Source: Pyrrhosoma nymphula (lineage: Eukaryota > Arthropoda > Insecta > Odonata > Coenagrionidae). Taken from it: 64,000 bases of DNA. The notes under the pieces are model-generated. The model made no database searches, was not told the origin of the DNA, and was given only the letters and a program-made list of their open reading frames with translations. Shown here in pieces: positions 35,180-48,010 of the stretch; positions within the stretch are counted from its first letter, which is position 1, and each line of letters starts with the position of its first letter. The position numbers and the translations under genes were made by a program. The stretch spans positions 2,232,001 to 2,296,000 of the forward strand of contig OY754330.1 in NCBI GenBank assembly GCA_963573305.1, in the 5' to 3' direction.

Positions 35180-38100
35180 AAGAAGAATATTAGAAATATC
35201 CCTTAGGGTTACAAAACTATTGAAGAGTGACATATTTTATGGATCACTACTTATTCAAAACTATTTATAAAAACCAATGATAAATAGTAGCATAGAATGC
35301 TGCAAAAGTTTATTTTGAAATGTAGTTTGAAGCTATCAACGTTTCCTTTTGGATGTAAGAATTAAAAGCAAATTATCTGACTGTAGCACTTAAAAATTCA
35401 ATTTTCAATAACAGTCGGAGAATATGGAAACGAAGGTTTATCGTGTGTTTAAGTGACAACGCAATTATGGAAATTCAGTGATTACAAATGTTATATGTAC
35501 TATAAGTGCAGTGATGTATTGCGTGTGTTTTTTGTGGTGATATTTTTACATTTAAAGGTAATTTCTATCAGGTAGACTTACGCTCCTAATGAATGTGTTA
35601 TGACAGGAGATGAGTTTAAAGTGTTGCACAATCTTCGCAAGAGTCTGATAAAACTGATGTCTGCAATTAGTTCGTTGTTTCAACTATTATATAAAATTTG
35701 GAATCAATGCGAATTGAAATTAAGTTATTGACTACATGGATGCTCTTGAATTTTAAGTTTGGCAGTTTACATCCTCAGTGAAAGGATAATGATTGATTTT
35801 TGTAATTAACCAATGTAGGTATTATAGATAAATATTAGTGTATAGTTTTTTTATTATACTTCTTTCAATAAGTTTTGCCACATCAGAGTCATCTCTTTAT
35901 AGTATCTCATTATTGTATTGGAAATGAGATTGTGTTGACTTAATTAATCACAACCAGGAAGTTGGTCCACGGTAACAGCACTCTGTTACTCCCATGGTGA
36001 TATCACCATTAAAAATCGTAGAACTATGAATTTGCTACTTTTGGAGGAATTGTACTTCAAAGTTGCAGAACTCTAAAGTAATTTTTTCCATCACACTGAG
36101 TAATATCCGGGAATTTGCACATACTTTCTCGGTATTTTTATAGCGTTAAATGTAGTTACCATGGATACTATGTAAAGGTTTCGCGAGTCGGCCACGAGGA
36201 GTGCTGTCTAATTAACTCACAAGCAATCCACCACAGGCTTATTTTAAACTACGCAATGCGCAAAATACTTATGACACAATTACGATCCCTGAGTTGCTAT
36301 CTTACCATCAGTTAAAGCGATGTCACAAACCCAATTATATCGTCTTAACCCAACAAAGTTCATTCCATCTTAATGATAATATAGGTAACCCCGATTCCAT
36401 TCCCACAACATTAACAGAATGGCGGAGAAGGTTTAAAGAAGCCGTAGACAATTATCAAGTATGAATAAAATGTACTTGTAAACACTAAAGTTATATTTTT
36501 TATTTTCGTACAACATATTCGAGGTTGGTGCACCTTTTAATAAACATAAATCTTCTTCAACAAACAAGAGAAAGTTATAATCATAGCCCCGAGCAACTTT
36601 GAAAACGAATTACCTTTCAATAGAATCTAAAGCAAAATTAAAGCAGGTTTGATTTTTGCAAAAACTGCATGGTCTGTCCTGGTTTGCCTTTGTTTATATA
36701 TATGAGCCGGACATGGAAGATGGGAAAAATCAACAACCCAGGATTATAATTATCAGCTAGACGAACAATGAAGATAGGAGTCAACGAGGCCGTAACAACG
36801 GGAGTCACTGAACGGGCCGAGAGGGGAAATCGGCACGAAGACTCGTGGCTACGAGTGAGGGGGAAGCCCACGAGAACGACCAGCTGATTATCGGTCAAAC
36901 CGACATGACATATATATAGCAGTTATATAGTATACATGGTAGTTACCGTGAGTTGTTGGCATGTTCCAACTTCATGGTGCCTAATTAATCCTATTTCGGG
37001 CCAGTAATGACTAATTAGTAGTATCATAAATTATAATTTGTCCTTGCCAGGGAATTAAATTTTAAATGAATATGGTCTAAGCTCCTCACTGTACGAGCCA
37101 TGTCGGAATACTCATTTTGATCGACGATATGATTTTGTTGATTACAGATTGCCAGCGCTATTTTATAACAGATGACTCTGTCTACTGCACGCAGAAAATT
37201 ACAGTATCGGTGGTATGAAGTCATCATTGCCTTCCTAAACATGTTAGTACATACCTACCTTGTCATTATTTCCCTTTTTGATTGAAATAACTCCTTGCCG
37301 ATTTCAATGGGATCGCCTATGGCTGATGTAATGACCCACTCATGTAATTCATTTTTTTCTTACAACCAATTACAGTATTAGGATATTTAAATTGTACTGT
37401 TTGTGGAAGCTGCACTCTTTGCAAATGCAAACTAAATTGAGTCCCATTACTTTGGCCCACAGTCCACCGAAGCAACCCAAATATAGATAGCATAACGATT
37501 AAATAACAAGTAATCATAATCACTGTGATGAACTGTTCTGGAAACTCAGTTGGATTTCGGACTCTCGTTTGGTTATGTGTGAGCGAAAATGAGTAGATGA
37601 ACGATCGGTCTGTCAGCCAAAGTCACCAGATATCTCTCGTAATAGAAAGCTACCATGTAGAAGCCAGGACTCCAATATCCATTGAAAGTCTCCATCAGAG
37701 TGCAGGGAATAATTCCGCTGCAAATGACATATCTTCCATTATTTTTTCTCTAGAAATGGCTATTACCGCGAATTGTCGCTCGAAGAGATCGAATCGTGTT
37801 GAAGAGAATTTATGAATTTGCAACGCAAGCCCGTGAAACTTGACGTCGCGAACGAATTGACTGATTTTGGTGGGCGTAACGAGAGAAAAAACAATGAAAA
37901 CAACCTTAGCTAGTTTGAAATAACTTCAATGACAGTATTTATATAATTACAATTATTACAGTATAACACAACCCCGTAGGCTGAATACCGTTAACCTTGT
38001 CTTTGCAAGACGATCACAAGTGGAACCAAGCCGACATGTCCTTTTCTCGGCGCGGTCAGTTGCAAAGAGAGCTGCTATGATAGCAGTACACTCTGCCAGC

Positions 38101-41100
38101 GCAGGAGGAGAAAAAGCTGGCCAGTGGAGGAGTGGGGAGAGGAGGGGAAATGCTATCACACGTTGGATTGGTGGGAATGTCCGCAGGTCGACTCGAACGT
38201 GGGAAAAGATGTCAGCACCAGCGCGGACCGTATAAATAGAGTGTTGCTGCTGAAACCGCGATGACCGGAGCGATCGCACTGACCGGAGCAGATCGCTGCA
38301 CTTAGCTCATCGCTCTCTGGCACTTTGCGAGACGCGACAGTCTCCTGCGGTTTCTGAGTCTCTGAGGATTTTCGAGTCTCGAGGTTTCGAGGGGGGGGAA
38401 TTTTGGCACAAATTATTTTGGATTCGTTAACTCTTTGGTTATTCTTCCGCTCCCTTACGTGAACAAATGAAACTTCTCCCTCCCCAGAGCTCCTTTAGTT
38501 TCTTTTAAGTATTTTTCATATATACGCGTATTCATTGACGTAGAAACTTGTCAAAAGTTTGATGCATTTTTGCAATCGCTGTCTGGAATTATGTGGCTGA
38601 GCTTCTTTGGTTTGAATTTTTTCCATCGATAATAAATAAGAATCAGTATGCATGTCAATTTTCTTAGGATGCAAATAGACCAATGCCATTTAATTATAAT
38701 GCTGGAATGCCGTGGAAACCAGCTAGGAAATAAGCTCAAAGCCTGCCTTCATTCAACTATTACTAACTGAATAAAAATGGCTTGGTTGCTACGCACTGAC
38801 GAATCGTCTTATGGATTCAGCATTTACTTGATTGGTCTGTGGCAGTTTTACCCACCTTTTCATATCAACAACACTTTCTGCAGTAAAGAGGCCACGACTT
38901 TAAAAAATAAATAAAGGAAACGTCCTAAACCTTAAAGTCGCCTGAACACCTCCATATCCAACCGCCGTCAACCAGCATCAGCTGAAAAGACATAGGAAGA
39001 TGCGCACGCGCGCAGTGAAATATGCCAGCCTACCTTCACAATCCCCCATTTCCTTGTAGCATACATAATTTTTATAGAACAATACATTGAATAATCACAA
39101 CTAACAGTATGAAATAAGTTAAAAAAGGACGGCAAAAAATGCGCCAAAGAATGAATACTAACACTGCCTGAGTAAATTTCCCCAAACTTAATTCCAGAAA
39201 CAGTAAATGATTGCAAGGAAAAAACTGAGCCAATATAGGGTAAAATGACAAGAATTAATTATGGTATGGCATCTTGGAAATGATATGGATTCATTTTTAT
39301 TGTTTAAATTTATTTAAATTTGCAAGCGCTTTCATTAATGTTAACAATTATCGCATTGTCGACTTAATTTTGTTATCTCATATTTTTGTGGCAGTGCAAT
39401 CCCTTTTGTATTTGAACTTTCGTGAATTGTTTTTAGTCATTTATTTCTTTTCGGACTTTTATTTAATTTCTCCTTATGGCTGCTAATTCTTTCCGAAAGT
39501 AAGCCAGGAAACGCATCTTTCAGAAGAGCGCTTACAACTTTTTCTTTGATCTAATTAGGTGCGTAGATAAATTTGGTGTGGGTGGAATTACAATACACAA
39601 CTAGCTACAAGAATGTGTGATATTAACAATAAAAGAACAATAGTTTGGATAAGGGATTTAAAACTGGATCACTCAAATTTTAGCGCACACCCATCTTCGC
39701 AAAGTATTCTGGGAAAGAGAAATTAAGGGGTGATGTATTTATGCACAACTATTACTAATTAATGTTTTAATTTTAAAGTTGTGAGCTTTCTAAAGTATCC
39801 AATATCATATCAAGTTCTTTCGCTATGCTTGGAACTATGTGTCTGCGCTTTTTTGATTTTCCATTTTTTTCTCGAGAGGCAAGGGAAGCCGTTATCCACT
39901 TCAAATACCTTCAGATGTACGTAGCTCGATGCTATTTTATTCCAATATTGGAATGCCTAGGAAAAAAAAACTTTCAATCCACTCAATCATGAACTTTAGC
40001 CAGTACTCAATTATTGTTTCGCGTTGGATATGGATTTCCTTGTTACCATTAAAGTAACATGATGCAAATAATTTCTCCTTTCATCCCTCTCAAATGCCTC
40101 TGTCAATCTACTCAGTCCTGTGTATATAATCTTTGCTACTCAGTTAGTGAGTTAACTGTATTAGCGAAGATCTTTGCATAGAGGCACCACCCCTTTGGTC
40201 CTTCTTATCTTTTCTGAGAGAGCAATAAACATTCTGAACCAAAGGAAGCCCCTTCTATCACCCTCGCTTGAAGAAAGGCCCGAAACTGCCAAAAAGTGAC
40301 AATGGAAGGGAGCAGCGGCTTCTTATTCTACTGTGAGCGAAGAAGCAATGTTGTGGTCGGTCAAGCTGTTTCCACACATTATGTGGATGCGTGGAAGCGG
40401 CCCATACATGTGAAAACTTACATGATCTGTCGTTCACAACAGCTAGGAAGCGCGGAAACGAAATGCCCACTTCATTGGTTTATATCCCCCTTGCTCGTTT
40501 CGTTTTTCATTAGTTTCCTACTCGTATTAATTAGCGTTATAAGCTTACAATTGGTTGATCCAAAATATATAGCATTTATATTTTCTTTGTCTGGGAGTCC
40601 TTGCGGTATCAAAATTCCTATTACTTTCAAAACGTCATAATTAATTCTGCACGTTTTACAGGACATTGGTTCAATTTTCTATGCTTCGCCATAAAATATT
40701 TGCTGCTTAGGTAATAAGGATAGGAAAAAAGCCACAAAACGCATTGTATAAAGTGCTATTTTGAATGTTTTTCTATGAATCTCGCATGAGAAAAATCTGA
40801 CCTATGGCGAATAGAAAATGCAGTAATGGCGGTGAAGCAAGAGGGTGACTAATTGAACCTGATACAACCACTAATCTAAGATCAGCCAGCTCAAGTCATT
40901 CATATACGGTATAATGTCATTAGTGAACACATTATATACGCGTATTTGAAGTTCTGCATTGGATAATAAAACGACTGAATTCTCAAGAAGGATGAGATGA
41001 GTGCGAAAGGTGCATTTTTCAATCTGCATGTCCTTCTTTATGAGCCGCGGATTATCACGAAATTATTTGCTAAAAGAATTTGAAATTAAAAGCTCATCGT

Positions 41101-41739
41101 TATAAAATAAATCAATTGTTTGCGCAGAATTACATTGTCCATAGAAAATGTTTTCCCTTAATTCTTGCAAGGACAGTTGTGCGCTCAAATTCGAGCCTGA
41201 CATTATCGGTTACTTCAGAGCAAAATTGAGTGATCAAGTTTCGATCCAGAATATATTACACCATTTCAAATATAATATAGATTGCGATATCACAAGGACT
41301 TCCAGATAACGAAAATGCGTCAAACATATGAAATTTTTTTACATTAATGAATACGCGTATAAATTAAAATGCTCATAAGAAACGAAAGGAACTCCGGTGA
41401 TTGAGACCTAAGATTGGCTTTTGTTTTCCGTGGCTGCTTGCAACTGTCGTGTGCTAGGGATCTTGGCGCGCCTGAACTTCGCAGATCTCCGTCTTCCATC
41501 TTACTCACAGATCACAACAAAAGTAACCCTAGCCCTCCCCTCGAAAATAATCCTTTTCGCAGGTCAAAATTTTCCTTCCGGGGGTGGTTCAACCCGCCCA
41601 GCTACGGGCAGGAAGGGCCGCTTGGAGAGGTTAATGCTCTCTGAGGGGGGCGTGGTTCTGCCATGTTGCCACTTTGTCATAAAAATCGGACTTAGAAATT
41701 TTCACCGGTACGGTTTTTTTGAACAGAACTGTACAAAGC
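35180..41739. other. about 6.5 kb of intron without a recognisable gene
   Basis: AT-rich with many stop codons. Short frames show no domain. The one distinct feature is a GC-rich segment with a CCAAT motif and TATA box at 38167-38260. The rest is unassigned and may contain old repeats. Confidence 0.5.
38167..38262 (+). promoter_or_regulatory. candidate TATA-box promoter inside the intron
   Basis: An inverse CCAAT motif (ATTGG, 38167-38171) lies 60 bp before TATAAATA (38231-38238), followed by GC-rich sequence with repeated GACCGGAGC blocks. This is a good RNA polymerase II core promoter layout in otherwise AT-rich sequence. It could be an internal promoter of the SH2B gene, a non-coding RNA promoter or a solo LTR; no paired LTR ends or downstream frame were recognised. 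Confidence 0.35.
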
Positions 41740-43150
41740 CAAGTCTTTCATAAACATTGATAAGCTGCAAATTTCTTGAGACACCCAAGGCTTTGTGCCG
41801 CTTTATTTTGAATGGTTTCTTCTTCTTCTAGGCAAAATGGGAAAACAGTGGTCAAAGTAAATTTGGTATGAGGAGTAAAAATAATCGAAGCTGTCATCAA
41901 AGGAGCACATATGGTAAACGTTTGACCAATCATGGGAATTAAGTATTTCACAGAAAGTAGCAATATTTTCATCGGAGAAGAATCTCTGATATGAAGTTGA
42001 ACAGTTTTTCGAAGAACTAACTGCAAGTGTGGAAAGTAAAGGAAAATTGTCTGAGATATGAGAAATAAGAACATAAGTTTCCACAGACATTAGGTCAATA
42101 TTTGTAAAGATGTTGTCGATGACAGTTGCAGAAGTGTGACTGACTCTCGTGGGCTTATCATTAGTGATATTCAAGTTAAAAGAAGAAAGAACGTCAAACA
42201 ATTCCCGTTTTTCTCTTGAATCTTCGAGAATATTACAGTTGAAGTCTCCGGTAATTATAAGTGAGGGGATTTCAGTAGCGTTATGCATTTGATCCAGAAG
42301 TTCTGACAATTTGTCGAGGAACATATTGAAATTACTAGAAGGAGAGCAATAGATAGTCGCTAGATGAACGTCTCTATCGTCAAGTTGAATTTTGGTTACA
42401 CAAGATTCGAACACTTTTTCTTCGTTTAGTAAATTGTAGGGGAATTTCACAGAGGAATATCGTAAATTCAGAGACACAAGGATTAAGGCACCTCCATTTT
42501 TCATAACAGATCGACAAAAAACATCGGCGACAACATATCCCGGCAGATGGAAAAAGTTCACTTCGTCGGTCGTAAGCCAATGTTCGTTTAGACAAATTAT
42601 ATCTGGATTATGATTACTCACAAAAACTTGTAAATCAAGTAACTTATTGCGAACACATTGAATATTAATGTGAAGGACTTTTAAATGTTGCACTACCCCA
42701 CCGGAGTTTTTTGTCGAAGTTTGGGAAAAAAAAAGTTCCCGAAAAACACATCTTTTGGCCAAAATTCGGGATTGAGAAGCTGATCACCAAGATCTCCGTC
42801 AACGGAGATACGAAAGGAGGCATAGTTCCCACGAGACACCTTTAACTGTTCTATCTCGGCAGATGAGTCGGTTAACTCCAGCTTTTGTACCTTAATATAC
42901 TGGAGCACCGCGTCTCTCGTCTCAGGTAGAAAGTTCCAAACATGAATATGAGAGCGTCCGAAAGGGAGCCAGTCTTGTCAGAAGAACCCATGGTTGGGGG
43001 AGGGCGTTTGCGCTTACGAGTAACACGAGTATAGCCATCGTTTTTCTTGTCGGTGGCTTGGTTAACTGAGACACTATCACTACACTTGTCTCCGGAAATA
43101 ACGGCAGTATATTCAGATGTAGGATTCACTCATATAGATTCACTCATATA
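41740..43150 (-). pseudogene. LINE fragment: ORF1 end and AP endonuclease
   Basis: On the minus strand two short frames (43129-42872 and 42908-42693) resemble a LINE ORF1, with a basic KRKRPPP stretch and LNPEFWPKDVF near the end. A 319-residue frame (42762-41803) then encodes an exonuclease-endonuclease-phosphatase domain: LKVLHINIQCVRNK, DIICLNEHWL, ATIYCSPSS, LIITGDFNCNIL and a C-terminal SHISDNFPLL where SDH is usual. This is the apurinic endonuclease of Jockey/CR1-type LINEs. Asn in GDFN and the Glu in LNEHW are present. The reverse transcriptase is absent, so the element is 3'-truncated, which is unusual for LINEs and suggests a later deletion or rearrangement. Confidence 0.82.
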
Positions 43151-43809
43151 TTTATATATCACACAATTTACGACTCATTGGCGGTATAGGAAAACAATTC
43201 ATAGGAAATAATATTGTATTGTACTACTAACAAGTGACGATTAACCTATTGTACGTAATAAATAACGGCACTACATAGCCAACGCAGTCACAAATAATGC
43301 TTCGCTTGATAAATAAACAAACGGATAATTACCTGGATCATGTTTAATTTCCATTGAATTCATCTTGTATCTTAACCCAGCGGTCTCTTTGCTGACATTG
43401 TAACTGATTCGGTCTTCATTTTTAAATATGTTATTATGTATTCTAAACTAAAAAGCGAGCCAGCAAAACTGGCAAAACTTTCTCAATGCAAGATATTTGC
43501 CTCATGATGTTAATTGTTGACGATTATGCTAGAAAGGCTGGGTCTTTGATTGCGTAACTGAGCAGATCATTGATGAGAAATCACGACTTTAAAAGTAATT
43601 CTTGATAGGTTTCACATGACTTAATTGCCTACATCTAACGAATGATCAAGTAATTTACGTATCTCACGTTAGACAAATCACTCAAGATTTATTTGGCCGG
43701 TCTCACATCTCGTGATCTAAACTTGATGTCATACAATCATTCCTGTCGTGATCGGCAAAGATGAACTCCTCGGTCCTCATTGTTCATCCAGTTCATCGAT
43801 CAATGCATT
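43151..43809. other. no gene recognised
   Basis: AT-rich intronic sequence between the LINE fragment and the second piggyBac element. Confidence 0.6.
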
Positions 43810-44204
43810 TTAACCACTTCCCTGATGGGTTTTTTACAAAAATGGTCAAAAAAAGTCATATTTTTTTAAATTTCAGATTCAGAAGTATTAAGGGGAGGCA
43901 GATCCGAAAATGTTTTCCTTCATTTTTTATTCCTAATAATTAATGATTTATTCAATAATTTCTTAATGTTGCCCCTTAACTTAAGACAATTAGGCCACCT
44001 GCATATCAGCATAACTTTCCTTCCCGTAAACCTTAGTTAGACGTCTAATGAGGAATACGTTTAGTTTATATTACTTTGCCGACAACGTTAATGTTAACTA
44101 TTAATTTTAGTCCATAGTACATCAAGAAACGATGTACAAACATTAATGGGAGTAAGGCAACCTGCATTACGACGACTTTTGCTCTGAAAATGTTCTAACA
44201 AAAT

Positions 44205-45370
44205 TCATTTTATGACAAAAAACTTTAATTCTTTTACTTGATTCTCTTTGAAGAGTGATGGAATCGTTTTCCTCAGTGTTCCATACGAGTCAGTGGAGTG
44301 TGAAGCGAGCAAGTCGGCTAGATCTGGAGATGTATGAAAGTTATCCGTCGTCAGGCAATATCGTTGGCCAAATAATGGCTTCATTAGAGTCATCATCACT
44401 TTTGAGGACATGGGTAAATGGGCAAAGTCTTTATCCACCACAGTCCCCTTTCCCATGTAAATTGTTTTTGACCATAGGTATCCAGTTCTTGATTCACAAA
44501 GAACAAATATTTGCCAAATGAAGCTCTTTTCATAGGCATGAACTGCCGCCACCCCAATCTTCCCTTGTACAAGAGCAGGCTCTCGTCGTTTGTAACGTCC
44601 GTCTCTGGTGTATGGAGTGCCTTGAACTTTTCCTCCACCTTCTGGCAAATCGGCCATATTTTATTTTTTTTGCGTTGGGGTGTGTTTGGGGATCAAAATC
44701 GCTATTATAGGCAAAATGTAAATATTGCCTTATTTTTGCGAATCATCGGTAAGACATTGTGTGTCCAAAAAAGGGAGAGGAGGGTATAGGTCTCGTCGAC
44801 CAATAAAACTCAGTATCTGGCTTCCGCACTCTGCTCTGTAGCATTACAAAGGCAAAACACACGAATTTCCGAGCTTGTCACAGCTCGCCACTGATTTACG
44901 CTAGCACTGCTCGGCCCTGCTTTTTCACGCAAAGTGTTACTGGCACAGTGATTAATTTCCCAAGTTATAGAGTCAACAATTTCATTGCTGAAAAAAGTAT
45001 TTTAGGGAGCCACAGTCGGGAGCCAGGTCGAAGTTCATCGAAGAATTATCTTCAAAAAGAAACCTAGGTGGTGCCGGAGGAGGATTCGTTGAAAGCATTT
45101 CCTCCCCCTCTGCTTCCCGAGAATGTTTCGCTGCGCCTTATGATTCGGAGCTTGTTTCTCCGGAGAAAGTCGACTAGGAGCCAGGAACTTCATTGTCCAT
45201 AACCTCGGAATCACTGCTAGTCAACACTGATTCCTCTCCGCAATCCATTGCTGATTGCCAAATGTTACCGAGTGAAAACAAAGGTTTTGCCGTAGAATTC
45301 ACTCCTACTACACCGCTCGTATTAGAATGAAAATGTTCGAACTTAAAATGGAATGTTTGCATCGGTGGAA
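44205..45370 (-). pseudogene. piggyBac transposase of the second element, frameshifted
   Basis: The minus strand shows, from the N-terminal side, an acidic segment (EESVLTSSDSEVMDNEVPGS, near 45175-45240), then a decayed middle, then TDVTNDESLLLYKGRLGWRQ and, in a shifted frame, IFVLCESRTGYLW, YMGKGTVVD, YCLTTDNFHTSPDLADLL and DSYGTLRK. These match piggyBac DE-LL-KGR, CES-GY, LTxDNFY-S and TDSYGT blocks. Frame changes near 44530-44560 and several stops inactivate it. The C-terminal cysteine finger was not seen. Confidence 0.82.
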
Positions 45371-46131
45371 TTTAGCAAAAAAGTGCATGCGTTCTGAAAA
45401 TCAAGGATACGTATGCTCTGAAATTCAACGAAAGACTGTCACCATCGTCCTTCCGACAAAGTACTCGTGGAAACAATCACGATATGCAAAGGACCTTGCC
45501 CCTAGTGTGAATAGCCCATCCCATGCTCATCATAAAATTTTTCTTTTCCGTTCTTACCATATCTTGGAAAATAAACACACGTGTGCTTACCGCAACAGCA
45601 GGGATTTTCCCACTAACAGTAAATTAATATCGGGAAAAGCCTATTAGTAAACAGTTGGCTGGTGGGAAAGTAGCCCGGGGAGCACAGGGTGGCAGATTAG
45701 CACGACATGAAACAAGGCTCCAAGTTGCTTAGCGGGCCATCGGCTCTCGAGCGGGTGTTTTCTGACCTCAGGAAAGCGTCAAACATGACAATAGAAGGCA
45801 TTACACATGTTTGGGATTTATCTCTCTCTCTCCTTTTTTCTCGTACTCATGTGGGATAGGGTAGCACATACACACGGCACTTGTGTTGGTTTCTATTGAG
45901 AACGCACAACCTTTAGACATCTTCATCGTATAGCTGTTTTCGTAAATATGTTTCACCACTTCCGCCAGTATTCGAAGTAGAAAAATGAAAGGGGCTGATG
46001 AAATAATATTCGCAACACATATAAACATTTATGCTTACGCCATTTTATCTAAAGAGAACGGTTAAATTGGCATTTCCGACATATATAATAATTACCAGAA
46101 GAAAAATGTGAGGACGAACATTATAGAATTA

Positions 46132-46240
46132 GATAACATATATAGTAACAATTATATATATAGTAACAAATAAATGTAGTAACAAATATATTTTGTAACA
46201 AACAAGTATGGTAAAAAATATATATGGTAACAAATAAGGC
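46132..46240. repeat. AT-rich degenerate minisatellite
   Basis: The core GTAACAAATA, or close variants, recurs about five times with TA-rich spacers at intervals near 20 bp. It is inside the second piggyBac element. Confidence 0.65.
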
Positions 46241-46932
46241 AAGGAAAGATTCATGTTCTGTTGCTAGAGAAATATTTTATTCCAATTACTGTGGAACTCA
46301 TCGTAGCAGTGAAAATTAGCACAAAATTGAAATAGCAATTTTTATAATGACCGCTAAACTGTTTAAGAAAAATGTAATTGAATGCTCATGAAGAGTGAAT
46401 GAGGAAATATAAATGAAAATAACTAATTAAAAAATTATTTACTTATACAGAAAGTTTTTCTTCATGCGAAAACGGAAGTTTTACATCATAAATTTGCAAA
46501 AATTATCGATAAATGACAAAAATTGAAGTCTTAAATTTCGTTAAAAAAACGCAAAAGAAACTCCATGCGTGAAGTTAATAAATGGATGGTTACCAATGAC
46601 AATAAAGGTGAATGCAATTCCATAAGAGGATAAATTTTCAGTGAGAAAAAAAATTATGACCCTCGAATTGCTAGAATTATTACAAAAAATGACCATTGTT
46701 TTAACATCAGAAATCAACATTTGAAAAGAGCGCCGCTTGTCGCTTTGTTGGCTCTATACCTTCATCAGTGTGGGAGGCGGCAGGAATGTAAACTACTAGC
46801 TTCGGCCGACTATATGTGGGCGTAAAGAAAAAGATACGGACATCGCGGACTTGCCTGACTATATATGGGCTTGTCAGAATTTGCACCACCTCGGAGCCCG
46901 AATATATGTGGGCTTGTCAGGGAAGTGGTTAA

Positions 46933-47555
46933 GAGAACTTGATTTCGGGATTCAATCAATCACGACCAAACCATCACTATGGGGAAGGGGCATCTTGTGG
47001 AGCGTGTGTGAACATATGCAGTGATTATTGCTTTTTAGCCTCAAACCACAGTTACTTAAGTTTTAGAAAAAATAATTTATTCAAATTTTTTTTACCGTAG
47101 CTTTGTTTGTAGGAATATTTATTCTCTCACTGCTCTATTTTTCCTTTGTTAACATTAATTTAAAATTTTGTACTTGTCGTACAGATCGTGGACCCAGCCC
47201 TGAACCCTGTACCATTTCACTATATCAGAGTATCTTCCCTTTATGTTTCGTAAATATGAACCTTATACATAAGTAATATCTATTTTTTATTGAGGTATAG
47301 GAAAAATAATTATTTCTCAATGTTTATGGAAATATTTACAACAATGGGCTATATCAAAACTTTAAGTTTTCATTGTCATTAATTTCTGCACAAACTACTG
47401 TTATTCTTTCTAGTTAAACAGGAAACTCCATACACATACTTCCAAAAATGAATAATTAAAACAATACCTCTAGTGAATAATATATGCTGGGTAAATATTC
47501 CCAAATAATTTGAGCTGCTTTCGGGTGTTCCTCCGCGTGATGTCCATGGTTGACA
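46933..47555. other. no gene recognised
   Basis: AT-rich intronic sequence without frames of interest. Confidence 0.6.
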
Positions 47556-47559
47556 ACAG

Positions 47560-47589
47560 TTTCTCCAGCCATCCTTCCGGCGTCTTCAG
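47560..47589 (-). ncRNA. hammerhead-like core behind a Penelope-like endonuclease
   Basis: The minus strand reads CTGAAGA (47589-47583), CG, a stem CCGG/CTGG with an 8-nt loop, A, then GAAAC (to 47559). It begins about 15 bases after the end of the GIY-YIG frame. Hammerhead ribozymes are known in the terminal repeats of Penelope-like elements, so both motif and place fit. Stem I and the cleavage triplet were not identified. Confidence 0.4.
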
Positions 47590-48010
47590 GTCTGAAGTAG
47601 CGATGTCCGTTTTTTGTCCGTCTTATATACCCTGGTCTTTTTGGTGAGAATTTCGTTGGTTGGCTCGCTGCTGGTTTCCTTTTTTAAATATCCTCTTCCA
47701 GGTACTTGGAGATTGTATCCGTCCTCCCGGTTGAAGTTTTCTGGATTTTTGGTGATTTCAATTGCCTCTCGGATGATTCTGGGGTTTTTAATAGTTTTCC
47801 CTCGAAAGAGAACCCTAGGTTTACCGAAGTCCACCTTCAAGTGTCCGGGTTCTGACCATACATGTTCTGCGACGGCAGAGAGTTGAAATTGCTTCTTCTC
47901 CGTCGCTCTCTTTAATGCTCTCCTATCCTCCTGCATTTGATGGCTCTTTTCGTCTGCCCAATGTAGGACTTACCGCAGGAGCACTCCAGTTGGTACTTCC
48001 CTTCAGAGTG
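47590..48010 (-). pseudogene. Penelope-like element GIY-YIG endonuclease fragment
   Basis: On the minus strand the sequence reads GKYQLECSCGKSYIGQTKRA, then after a frame change SAVAEHVW, GHLKVDFGKPRVLF, IIREAIEITK and NFNREDGYNL. These are the CxCG/YIGQTxR motif and the C-terminal EAIEI-K, NFNREDG blocks of Penelope-like elements. The reverse transcriptase is absent. A stop follows the first motif, so it is non-functional. The 5' edge of the fragment lies in a tandemly duplicated segment. Confidence 0.85.

Larger units (their letters stand above)
43810..46932 (-). mobile_element. second complete piggyBac-superfamily element, inactive
   Basis: TTAA copies lie at 43810-43813 and 46929-46932. 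The left end CCACTTCCCTGATGGG and the inverse of the right end CCACTTCCCTGACAAG share CCACTTCCCTGA. Transposase remnants are on the minus strand (44205-45370). Near the right end the motif TATATGTGGGC/TATATGGGC followed by TTGTCAG recurs about three times (46810-46920), a subterminal repeat. The termini differ from the first piggyBac element, so it is another family. 3115 bp between the TTAA copies. Confidence 0.85.

Noticed and set aside
40262..40292. TTGAAGAAAGGCCCGAAAC as a further hammerhead-like core
   Set aside because: The stem II part is too short and the first core position does not match; below the standard used for the other sites.
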